Origin: JACQAP01 sp035275265
GTDB lineage: Bacteria; Pseudomonadota; Gammaproteobacteria; Burkholderiales; JACQAP01
NCBI GenBank assembly: GCA_035275265.1
Contig: DATENC010000006.1
Location: forward strand, 1 to 64,000
Direction of reading: 5' to 3'
Length of the DNA stretch: 64,000 nt
In this document: piece by piece, positions 57,159 through 64,000 of the stretch
Layout of the letters: the number at the start of each line of letters is the position of its first letter
Position numbering within the stretch: position 1 is the first letter of the stretch
Translations under genes and position numbers: made by a program
Notes under the pieces: generated by a model
What the model saw: the letters and a program-made list of their open reading frames with translations, nothing else
The model's database searches: none
Told to the model about the DNA's origin: nothing

Positions 57159-60058
57159 GCCGCGAATTTCTGTCGGTCGCCGGAGAAATCGTAGAAAGGT
57201 GTATTCGTGATTCGCGCCGGCACCATCTTTCCACCGTCCGCGCGAATGAAAAAACTGCTCCCGCTTGCAATGATCTCCGGTGGCACGAATGCAAGCCCGA
57301 CGTATTTTTCCAAGGCCGGACTCCACGCGATGCTGGTAACCCGGCCCGCAATTTTCCCGTCGCGGATGACCAGATGACATTCCTTAGGTATCGCGCCTGC
57401 CGTTGTCGGATCCAACGTGAAGCCAGCCAACTTCGCTTTTAGATTCTTGCGTTGCACGATCTTCAGGCTGCGCTGGCCGACGAAGTAGGGTTTGTCCATC
57501 TTCACGGCCCAATCGACTGCTGCCTCAGCCGGCGTGGTCAGCCCGTCCGTATCCTGGCCGATGATGATGTGGCCTTTTTCCAGTCTCAGCAGGCGTTGCG
57601 CTTCCACGCCGAACGGACGGATGCCGGACACGCGGCCGGTTTCCATCAGCGCATCCCATAGGACGCAGGCGCGATCGGCGGGCGCGTGGATCTCGTACCC
57701 AAGCTCGCCGACGAAGCCCACTCGCAGCAACCGTGCCGGCACGCCTGCAATCTCGGCTTCGCGCACGCCAAGATAGGGAAACGCCTCGGCGGAGAGATCC
57801 AGGTTGGTAAGCCGGGCGAGGGGATCGCGTGAGCGCGGACCGGCGAGATTGACTGCAGCATACGCGCCGGTGACGTTGACGATGCCGACTTGCATGCCCC
57901 ATTGGGTGTTCAGTCGCGTCATCTCGCGATAGACATTAGCGGCGCCAGTCGTGGTGGTGGTGAAATAGAAACGCTGCTCGCCCAAACGTGCCACCACGCC
58001 GTCGTCGACGATCACGCCGGCCTCGTCGAGCATCAAGGCATAGCGGGTCATACCGACTTTCAAGTTGGCGAAACGCCCGGTGTAAATACGCTCGAGAAAT
58101 GCAGCCGCGTCCGGTCCCGATATTTCCATCTTGCCCAGCGTGCCGACGTCGATGATGCCCACCCCGGTGCGAACGGCAAGCGCTTCTTCGTGCACCGCCT
58201 CGAACCTGGTCTTGCCGCGCACTATGTAGAACTCGGGCCGCATCCATATGCCCGCCCGCATGAACACCGCCCCGGCGCGCGCGTGGCGCGAATGCAACGG
58301 CGTCAGGCGGTAGGGCGCGAAACCGCGTCCAGCCAGGTGTGCGATCGGTACCGGGTGAAAGAATGGCCGTGACGTAGTGGTGCCAACTTCGCCTGGTGTC
58401 GTTCCCAGCACCTTAGCGAGGACGCGGACCGCATTCATGTTCGAGTGCTTGCCCTGACTCGGCCCCATGCCGATCGTGGTGTAGCGCTTTAGAAGCTCGA
58501 TGCTATCGAAGCCCTCTTGCGCCGCGTCGGCGAGATCCTTCAACTGCAAATCCTCATCGAAGTCCACGAAGTTCTTCGCTTGCGGATGATCGAAAATCGG
58601 GTACGGATGGCTGGGCGCCACCGCCGCGCGCGCCACCGCCGGCGCGGTGGATGCGGGAAATCCGAGATACTTCGCCGCATCGAGGCCGGCACGGGAGCCG
58701 TCGCGCTTCCGGTCTTCGAGCGCGTAGACGCCATTGACCCGCCCTGCCGCGAATATGCCCTCGGGAAGACTCGTGGGCACAAACTGGCCGACCTGCACGT
58801 CGAATCTCATTGCTGCACCCGCCTGATACAGCAACGCAGCCGCGGGTGCATACCCAACGCTCATCAGTACGCCGTCGCACTTGACAGTTTCGCTCCGGGA
58901 AGCGTCGGCTTCGCCGCCGGCGAGCAGCGGACACACCACCGCCGAGCCGACCCCCGGACCGTCGGCGTGCGTTTCGTAGACACAATGTCCGCGATAGATA
59001 CGGATGCCGGCTTCCTCCACTTTCGCATCCTCGATAGAAACACCGTCACCACGGCGCAGGTCCACCAATGCCTCGACCCGGATTCCGTTAGCGATCAGAT
59101 CGAGTGCCGCTGCATATCCGTCCTGGTTCCCGGTAAGAACGACCGCGGTTTGCATCGGCTTGACCGCGTAGCGATAGATCAGGCGCTGTGCCGCCGAGGC
59201 GACCATGACCCCGGGCAAGTCGTTGTTGCGAAACACCGCCGGTTGTTCATAGACGCCGCTGGCGACGATAACTGCGCGCGCGCGCATCTTGGTCATGCGT
59301 TCGACATCCACCAGGGCCACCCAATGGTCGGCGAAGCATCCGGCCGCCATTGTGCCGGTGCGCACGCTGATCTTCGAATGCGCGCGCGCACTGGACTCGA
59401 GATCGCGAAGCTGTGCGGACACATTGTCCGTACCGCTGAGTTGATATGTAAGGCTGCCGCCGACGTGCTTGTTTTCGTCCACCAACACCACTTGCGCGCC
59501 GGCTTCTGCCGCCGCCAATGCTGCGCACAGACCCGACGGTCCGGCTCCCACCACCAGAACGTCGCAGAAGTCGTAGCGCTTCGGCGTCCTGATGTGCGGC
59601 GTGGAGAAATCCAGTTCGCCCAACCCGGTCACACGACGGAACGTGCGTTCCCAGAACGGGGCCCACGCCTTGGGGGTATGAAATGCCTTGTAGTAAAAAC
59701 CAACTGGCAGAAAAGCGGACAGCATGTCGAGAATGCGGGCACGGTCGCGCTTGACGCCACCGAAGGTATTCACGGCCGCCAGCACCATGCGATCTCGCAG
59801 CGGTTCGACGTCTCCGCGCAAGTTCAGTCTCGCGCCGTCCTGGAACATCGCGTTGACGTCGTGGTTGGCCATCGACAGCACACTGCGCGGACGGTGATAT
59901 TTGAAGCTTCGCCCGAGCACGCGCACGCCCGCCGCTAGCAACGCGCTCGACACCGTGTCGCCGGCGAAACCCTGGAAGTGCTCGCCCTCGAAATCGAAGC
60001 CGAGCTTCTTTGAACGGTCGATCCATTCGCCGGCGACCGGCGGCAGCCGTGCGCTCAC
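57155..60058 (-). CDS. mgdC: N-methylglutamate dehydrogenase alpha subunit (SoxA-like)
   Basis: A 967-aa protein. An N-terminal 2Fe-2S-like/FAD-NAD domain (about 25-130: FEGEHFQGFAGDTVSSALLAAG) is followed by a Rossmann domain, DVLVVGAGPSGLCAALAAAEAG, and GNQDGYAAALDLIANG. The C-terminal 400 residues are GcvT-like, for folate binding (RLLRLEKGHIIIGQDTDGLTTP). It oxidises N-methylglutamate and hands the methyl carbon to THF. GTG 60058 overlaps the delta stop (GTGA); the longer frame to 60223 is spurious. Confidence 0.88.
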   Translation of the reverse strand: MSARLPPVAGEWIDRSKKLGFDFEGEHFQGFAGDTVSSALLAAGVRVLGRSFKYHRPRSVLSMANHDVNAMFQDGARLNLRGDVEPLRDRMVLAAVNTFGGVKRDRARILDMLSAFLPVGFYYKAFHTPKAWAPFWERTFRRVTGLGELDFSTPHIRTPKRYDFCDVLVVGAGPSGLCAALAAAEAGAQVVLVDENKHVGGSLTYQLSGTDNVSAQLRDLESSARAHSKISVRTGTMAAGCFADHWVALVDVERMTKMRARAVIVASGVYEQPAVFRNNDLPGVMVASAAQRLIYRYAVKPMQTAVVLTGNQDGYAAALDLIANGIRVEALVDLRRGDGVSIEDAKVEEAGIRIYRGHCVYETHADGPGVGSAVVCPLLAGGEADASRSETVKCDGVLMSVGYAPAAALLYQAGAAMRFDVQVGQFVPTSLPEGIFAAGRVNGVYALEDRKRDGSRAGLDAAKYLGFPASTAPAVARAAVAPSHPYPIFDHPQAKNFVDFDEDLQLKDLADAAQEGFDSIELLKRYTTIGMGPSQGKHSNMNAVRVLAKVLGTTPGEVGTTTSRPFFHPVPIAHLAGRGFAPYRLTPLHSRHARAGAVFMRAGIWMRPEFYIVRGKTRFEAVHEEALAVRTGVGIIDVGTLGKMEISGPDAAAFLERIYTGRFANLKVGMTRYALMLDEAGVIVDDGVVARLGEQRFYFTTTTTGAANVYREMTRLNTQWGMQVGIVNVTGAYAAVNLAGPRSRDPLARLTNLDLSAEAFPYLGVREAEIAGVPARLLRVGFVGELGYEIHAPADRACVLWDALMETGRVSGIRPFGVEAQRLLRLEKGHIIIGQDTDGLTTPAEAAVDWAVKMDKPYFVGQRSLKIVQRKNLKAKLAGFTLDPTTAGAIPKECHLVIRDGKIAGRVTSIAWSPALEKYVGLAFVPPEIIASGSSFFIRADGGKMVPARITNTPFYDFSGDRQKFAA

Positions 60059-60306
60059 ACCGGTCCCTCTCCATATAAGTAGGTACGCAGCACCTTGTCG
60101 GCCGCCGTATCGCGCTCGGCGACGAACCATATGCCGCTGGCCAGATGCAACCACCATTCCTTCTTGATCCCCGGCGCTCCGTTGCGGTTGAACACGTAAT
60201 CCGCCCACTGCGTGTCGGTGCACGTATCCGCATCCGGCATCGGCCTGATTTCGCCGGCGTACTGGAACTCGGAGACCGGTCGCAGGCCGTTAATCGGACA
60301 TCGCAT
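60055..60306 (-). CDS. mgdB: N-methylglutamate dehydrogenase delta subunit (SoxD-like)
   Basis: An 83-aa SoxD-type subunit. It begins MRCPINGLRPVSEFQYAGE (the ATG at 60315 would add three residues), then WADYVFNRNGAPGIKKEWWLH and FVAERDTAADKV. Classical SoxD has a CPYCG zinc site; here it is CPING, so the usual second Cys is absent. The stop overlaps the alpha-subunit start. Confidence 0.87.
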   Translation of the reverse strand: MRCPINGLRPVSEFQYAGEIRPMPDADTCTDTQWADYVFNRNGAPGIKKEWWLHLASGIWFVAERDTAADKVLRTYLYGEGPV

Positions 60307-60337
60307 CAATTTCATTTTCTGAAGTGAAGCAAAGCAA

Positions 60338-60473
60338 TAGCCTCTACTGGAGTCGCTGCATCAATTCCCACCGACGCAGGACCTTTTTAGTTCCGGCATA
60401 ACGCAGGCTTCGCATGCATTAGCCTCCACTGAAAAGTCGCTGCATCAATTTCCAACCGATGCAGCTCCTTTTT
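60338..60473. repeat. Imperfect 51-bp direct repeat at the mgdA 3' end
   Basis: About 60338-60389 and 60420-60473 share TAGCCTC-N-ACTG, then AGTCGCTGCATCAATT, then CCGA-GCAG and CTTTTT. The right copy covers the last eight or so codons of mgdA and its stop. The left copy lies in the intergenic space. It is the only feature of note between mgdB and mgdA. Confidence 0.65.
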
Positions 60474-61686
60474 CCCCGGTGAGTTCGTAATCAGCGAAGC
60501 GCGACAGACGGAAACCCTTGATCAGTTCGTGATCGCGGTCGTTCGCTACCGTATACGCCATGGTCTTTCCGCACACGGGCGTGGCCTTGAATCCCCAGGT
60601 ACCCCACCCGGAATCGATATAGAAGCCTTGCACCGTTGTCCTGCCCATGATCGGCGCGAAGTCCGGCGTCATGTCTGCCATGCCGGCCCACTGGCGATTG
60701 ACCTTGATGTGCGACAGGAACGGAAAAAGGTCGAGCATGTGCGCAGCCAGGCCTTCCACGAAATCGAGCGTCGAGCGGGTGGAGTGCAGTTCGTAGGGAT
60801 CCAGCGACGCGCCCATCACTAGTTCACCGCGGGTAGTCTGGCTGACGTAGATGTGCAGACTGCCGGAGACAAGTATTGGGTCGAGCCAAGCTTTCATCGG
60901 CTCGGATACCATCGCCTGCAACGGATGTATGTATATCGGGGTGCGTATGCCCACCATGTCCGCGATCTTCGGAGTCGAGCCCGCTACGGCGCACAAAACC
61001 CTGGGCGTAGAGATAAGGCCTCGGTTGGTCTGGACACCCCTTACACGTCCGCCGGCGATCTCTATACCGGTTACTTCGGTCCTCTGGTGGATTTCCACAC
61101 CGCGCCGGTCGGCACCGCGACCATAGCCCCAGGCTACCGCGTCGTGACGGGCGATCGCGCCCGGTGCGTGATAGAGCGCGCCGAGGATCGGTGCATGCCC
61201 TCCGCACGAGAGATCGATGTTTGGACAGGCTTTACCCACGTCTTCCGGCGCGACCATTTCGCTGTCCACGCCGAGGTGCTTGTTGACCTCCGCGCGCCAG
61301 CGCATGGTGCGGATCGCAGAGTCGGTGTGGGCAAGGGTGAAATGACCGCGCGTCGAGTAGAAAAGATTCAAGTCGAAGTCGGTTGCGAGGTCCTGCCACA
61401 AACGCACCGACTCGTCGTAAAACGCCACGCCTTCGGGCGTCAGGTAGTTCGAGCGGATGATGGCGGTATTGCGGCCGGTATTGCCGCCACCGATGTACCC
61501 CCGCTCAAGGACAGCGATATTTCCCATCCCGTGGTCCCTTGCCAGATAGTAAGCGGCCGCTAACCCGTGTCCGCCAGCGCCGATGATGACTGCGTCGTAG
61601 GTCGGTTTGAGCGCCTCGGGGACCCGGAACATTCTTGGTTCCGGGTGGCGGTGGGCCATAGCGAAGCGCAATAACCGTAGCGGCAT
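60445..61686 (-). CDS. mgdA: N-methylglutamate dehydrogenase beta subunit (SoxB-like)
   Basis: A 413-aa FAD-dependent oxidoreductase with an N-terminal dinucleotide fold, DAVIIGAGGHGLAAAYYLA, then ERGYIGGGNTGRNTAIIRSNY around the flavin, and GWGTWGFKATPVCGKTMA near the C-terminus. It is first of the eight methylamine genes. The divergent 255-base gap to gshB should hold its promoter, which I could not define. ATG 61659 (MAHRHPEPRMF) is an alternative start. Confidence 0.87.
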   Translation of the reverse strand: MPLRLLRFAMAHRHPEPRMFRVPEALKPTYDAVIIGAGGHGLAAAYYLARDHGMGNIAVLERGYIGGGNTGRNTAIIRSNYLTPEGVAFYDESVRLWQDLATDFDLNLFYSTRGHFTLAHTDSAIRTMRWRAEVNKHLGVDSEMVAPEDVGKACPNIDLSCGGHAPILGALYHAPGAIARHDAVAWGYGRGADRRGVEIHQRTEVTGIEIAGGRVRGVQTNRGLISTPRVLCAVAGSTPKIADMVGIRTPIYIHPLQAMVSEPMKAWLDPILVSGSLHIYVSQTTRGELVMGASLDPYELHSTRSTLDFVEGLAAHMLDLFPFLSHIKVNRQWAGMADMTPDFAPIMGRTTVQGFYIDSGWGTWGFKATPVCGKTMAYTVANDRDHELIKGFRLSRFADYELTGEKGAASVGN

Positions 61687-61831
61687 GGCAGGGAAGTCAG
61701 GAGTTCCGAATGCTAGAGACGACCTTCATATTGGGTTCTTGTCGCCCATCAGTCAATACCAACAGGAATCTTTGTATATCTGTGAGAAACTTTCGAAGAC
61801 TGGCTTTCGGAAACGGTTGCGAAGACGTGTC

Positions 61832-61840
61832 TGCTACAAT
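61832..61840 (+). promoter_or_regulatory. Extended -10 promoter for gshB
   Basis: TGC-TACAAT, an extended -10, stands about 100 bases before the gshB ATG. No -35 at standard spacing is clear. The rest of 61687-61941 shows nothing I can assign. Confidence 0.4.
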
Positions 61841-61941
61841 CCGGCCGAACCACTTGGAAGCCGCGTACGAACATCCGCGGTTTACGCGGTTCCAGCACGC
61901 TCGCGTGTGCGGCGCAGTCGGCGCGCTCCTGCGATGACAAC

Positions 61942-62889
61942 ATGAAAATCGCCTTCGTTCTCGACCCGCTCGACAGCATCAAAATCTACAAGGATTCTTC
62001 CTACGCGATGATGCGCGAGGCCGCAACTCGCGGCCATGCGCTGGCGGTGCTGCAGCAGGAGGACCTGATCTGGCGTGACGCCAGCGTACTCGGCTACGCG
62101 CGCGACCTTTCGCTTACTACCGACGAACAGCACTGGTACCGCGCCGGCGACAGAAAGCCGGTGCAGTTGGAGACTTTCGATGCGGTACTGATGCGCAAGG
62201 ACCCGCCATTCGACATGGAATACATCTACAGCACTTACTTGCTGGAGCTGGCGGAAAAGCAGGGTGCCCGTGTCGTCAACAGCCCGCGTGCAGTGCGGGA
62301 CTACAACGAAAAACTGGCAATTGCGAAGTTTGCGCAGTTCACGGTGCCGACACTGGTCACGCGCGTGGAACAGTTGATCCGCGATTTTCTCGCCGAACAC
62401 GGCGATATCATCCTAAAGCCGCTCGACGGCATGGGCGGAACCTCGGTGTTCCGCCTCAACCGTCAGGATCCCAACATCGGGGTCGTAATCGAAACCCTCA
62501 CTCACAATGGACGGCGCACGGTAATGGCCCAGCGCTTCATCGCCGAGATCGTCAAGGGCGACAAGCGCGTACTGGTCATCGACGGAAAGCCCGTGCCCTT
62601 CTCGCTTGCGCGTATTCCAAAACAGGGCGAAACCCGCGGCAATCTCGCCGCCGGCGCGACCGGTATTGCGCAGCCGTTGACTACCCGCGACCGCGAGATC
62701 GCAGAGGCCCTCGGCCCCGAACTCAGGGCGCAGGGGCTGATGCTGGTCGGCCTCGACGTGATCGGCGACTATCTGACCGAAGTCAATGTCACCAGCCCCA
62801 CCTGCATGCGTGAAATCGCCGACCAGACCGGCTTCAACGTCGCAGCGCTGATGATCGATGCGCTGGAGAAGGCAGCGAGTGAGGACTGA
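61942..62889 (+). CDS. gshB: Glutathione synthetase
   Basis: ATP-grasp ligase joining gamma-glutamylcysteine and glycine, 315 aa, normal length. It has the N-terminal MKIAFVLDPLDSIKIYKDSSYAMM, the ATP-binding KPLDGMGGTSVFRL and GDKRVLVIDGKPV, and the C-terminal NVTSPTCMREI. Its neighbours EIIA-HPr-EI follow downstream, the usual betaproteobacterial order. Confidence 0.96.
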   Translation: MKIAFVLDPLDSIKIYKDSSYAMMREAATRGHALAVLQQEDLIWRDASVLGYARDLSLTTDEQHWYRAGDRKPVQLETFDAVLMRKDPPFDMEYIYSTYLLELAEKQGARVVNSPRAVRDYNEKLAIAKFAQFTVPTLVTRVEQLIRDFLAEHGDIILKPLDGMGGTSVFRLNRQDPNIGVVIETLTHNGRRTVMAQRFIAEIVKGDKRVLVIDGKPVPFSLARIPKQGETRGNLAAGATGIAQPLTTRDREIAEALGPELRAQGLMLVGLDVIGDYLTEVNVTSPTCMREIADQTGFNVAALMIDALEKAASED

Positions 62890-62984
62890 AATGACAGGGG
62901 TAAACTCGCTGTTACGGTTCTCCCTACGCAGCTGTTCCGCATAGGTAGAATTGCCCTTTAGTTACCGACCAATCCTAGTCATCC

Positions 62985-63401
62985 ATGGTTGGAATATTGA
63001 TCGTTGCCCACGGCACGCTTGGTGAGAGCCTGATTCACTGCGCCAGTCACGTGATGGGCAGCCGACCGCCCCATCTGATGCAGCTCGGTGTGAGCATGCA
63101 CGATGATCCCCAAATGGTGCTGCCACAGGCTAGCAAGCTGGCGCGCAGCCTCGATCAGGGCGGCGGCGTGCTGGTCCTTTCCGACGTCTACGGCGCCACG
63201 CCTTGCAACATTGCAAGCAAGCTTCTGATTCCCGGCAAGATAGAAGGTGTGGCCGGGGTAAATCTGCCGATGTTGGTACGCGCGCTGACTTACCGCAAGG
63301 AGTCCCTCAGGACCGTGGTCGCGAAGGCGATCTCCGGCGGCATTGAAGGCGTAATGCAAATTCCCTCGGCACAGATGAAAAATGCAGCAACGGGAAATTG
63401 A
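62985..63401 (+). CDS. PTS EIIA component (mannose/fructose family)
   Basis: A 138-aa EIIA-Man-type protein. The phosphorylation site is His9 in MVGILIVAHGTLGESL, followed by VLSDVYGATPCN, typical of the family. In betaproteobacteria with EIIA-HPr-EI and no permease nearby, it usually acts in a regulatory phosphorelay, not sugar uptake. It overlaps ptsH by 20 bases. Confidence 0.92.
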   Translation: MVGILIVAHGTLGESLIHCASHVMGSRPPHLMQLGVSMHDDPQMVLPQASKLARSLDQGGGVLVLSDVYGATPCNIASKLLIPGKIEGVAGVNLPMLVRALTYRKESLRTVVAKAISGGIEGVMQIPSAQMKNAATGN

Positions 63402-63651
63402 GATCACCAACAAGCTAGGGCTGCACGCGCGTGCAGCCGCCAAGCTCACCCAACTCGCCGGCAAGTTCGCCGCCGACGTGTGGGTCGCGCGCGATGGCCG
63501 CCGGGTCAATGCCAAAAGCATCATGGGCGTGATGATGCTGGCTGCTGCCAAAGGCGCGATGGTCGTGGTCGAGACCAACGGTCCGGATGAAGGCGAAGCG
63601 ATGGCGGCGCTGGTAGGGCTTATCAGCGACAGATTCGGGGAAGGGGAATGA
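63382..63651 (+). CDS. ptsH: HPr phosphocarrier protein
   Basis: An 89-aa HPr with active His15 (KLGLHARAAAK) and the regulatory Ser at residue 47 in NAKSIMGVMMLAA. It passes phosphate from EI to EIIA. The Ser site would allow HPr kinase control if hprK exists elsewhere. The start lies inside the EIIA gene, and both are read in overlapping frames. Confidence 0.94.
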   Translation: MQQREIEITNKLGLHARAAAKLTQLAGKFAADVWVARDGRRVNAKSIMGVMMLAAAKGAMVVVETNGPDEGEAMAALVGLISDRFGEGE

Positions 63652-63654
63652 ATC

Positions 63655-63752
63655 AGGGGCGAGGGACGAGGGCAGAGGAACAAGTCGAAAACGCGCAGCC
63701 CAAATCCACCTTGTACTTACTCACTCCTCACCACTCACCCCTCGCCGCTGCT
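63655..63752. repeat. Inverted purine/pyrimidine-rich pair before ptsI
   Basis: GGGGCGAGGGACGAGGGCAG (63657-63676) and CTCACCCCTCGCCGCTGCTC (63735-63754) face each other. They are similar in composition to the pair at 48053-48214. No gene is present between ptsH and ptsI. Confidence 0.4.
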
Positions 63753-63757
63753 CTCGC

Positions 63758-64000
63758 ATGAGCTTCACCATCCACGGAATCGGGGTATCGGGGGGCATCG
63801 CCATCGGCCATGCCCAGCTGGTTTCACACGCCCAGCTCGAAGTCGCGCACTACAACATCTCCGATTCGCGGATAGCGGAAGAACAGGCTCGCTTCGACGC
63901 GGCACTGGTTACTGCGCGCGCCGAACTTGCGAGCCTCGGCCAGCACATTCCTGCCGGCGCGCCCGCGGAATTCGAAGCCTTTCTCAATCTGCACCTGATG
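63758..64000 (+). CDS. ptsI: PTS Enzyme I, N-terminal part (runs off the window)
   Basis: The first 81 codons of the PEP-dependent phosphotransferase EI: MSFTIHGIGVSGGIAIGHAQ, then the helical EEQARFDAALVTARAELASL and EAFLNLHLM, as in the family. The catalytic His lies beyond the end of the window. It is truncated only by the window edge. Confidence 0.9.
   Translation, partial: MSFTIHGIGVSGGIAIGHAQLVSHAQLEVAHYNISDSRIAEEQARFDAALVTARAELASLGQHIPAGAPAEFEAFLNLHLM

Overview
The window looks like a chromosomal segment of a betaproteobacterium. The evidence is the gene order miaB-phoH-ybeY-corC-lnt-glyQ-glyS-gmhB-plsC, lptM-lysA, msrQ-msrP, gshB next to EIIA-HPr-EI, and a moderately high G+C content. 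There is no rRNA. One tRNA is present, an elongator tRNA-Met at the left edge.

Layout. 1-11228 (+) carries RNA modification and quality control, lipoprotein and lipid A/heptose functions, and glycyl-tRNA synthetase. 11320-14242 (+) holds lptM-lysA, a DUF1178 protein and a DMT exporter. 14286-30442 is almost entirely minus strand: alanine dehydrogenase, the MsrPQ methionine sulfoxide repair pair, MgtE, secreted unknowns, an amidase, two tandem paralogous secreted metalloproteases around a DUF2214 membrane protein, metH and a ferritin-like/VIT1 iron protein. The metH leader holds what reads as a SAM-II class riboswitch followed by an intrinsic terminator.

31054-47135 is an integrated element of about 16.07 kb that splits comM. 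An 11-bp direct repeat flanks it. Recombination across that repeat would restore one 498-codon comM frame, and the break lies just after the Walker B codons. Copies of AGTGCAC sit at both ends, probably integrase arm sites. Reading inward from the right end the element has a tyrosine integrase, three repeated extended -10-like boxes, an AlpA-like regulator, two small genes, a prim-pol/helicase replicase, an iteron-rich stretch that looks like a replication origin, and a tightly coupled four-gene cassette of unknown function. One gene of that cassette is a 58-aa Cys/His protein. The left half is cargo: an HTH-ImmA/PIN toxin-antitoxin-like pair, a secreted nuclease with a small His-rich partner, two exported unknowns, an SRAP protein, an OLD-like AAA ATPase, a small terminated transcript and a GIY-YIG protein. 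No relaxase, type IV secretion or capsid gene is visible, so it resembles a satellite or replicating island rather than an ICE or complete prophage.

48182-51327 holds ubiK, then a porin-glnK-amt unit behind a good sigma-54 promoter match. 51413-61686 (-) is a complete N-methylglutamate pathway cluster for methylamine use: an XRE-cupin regulator, mgsC, mgsB, mgsA, gmaS and mgdD-C-B-A. GmaS makes gamma-glutamylmethylamide, MgsABC converts it to N-methylglutamate, and MgdABCD oxidises that back to glutamate, passing the one-carbon unit to folate or formaldehyde. The adjacent ammonium/methylammonium transporter and PII protein fit a nitrogen-scavenging role. The window ends with gshB, PTS EIIA, HPr and the start of ptsI.
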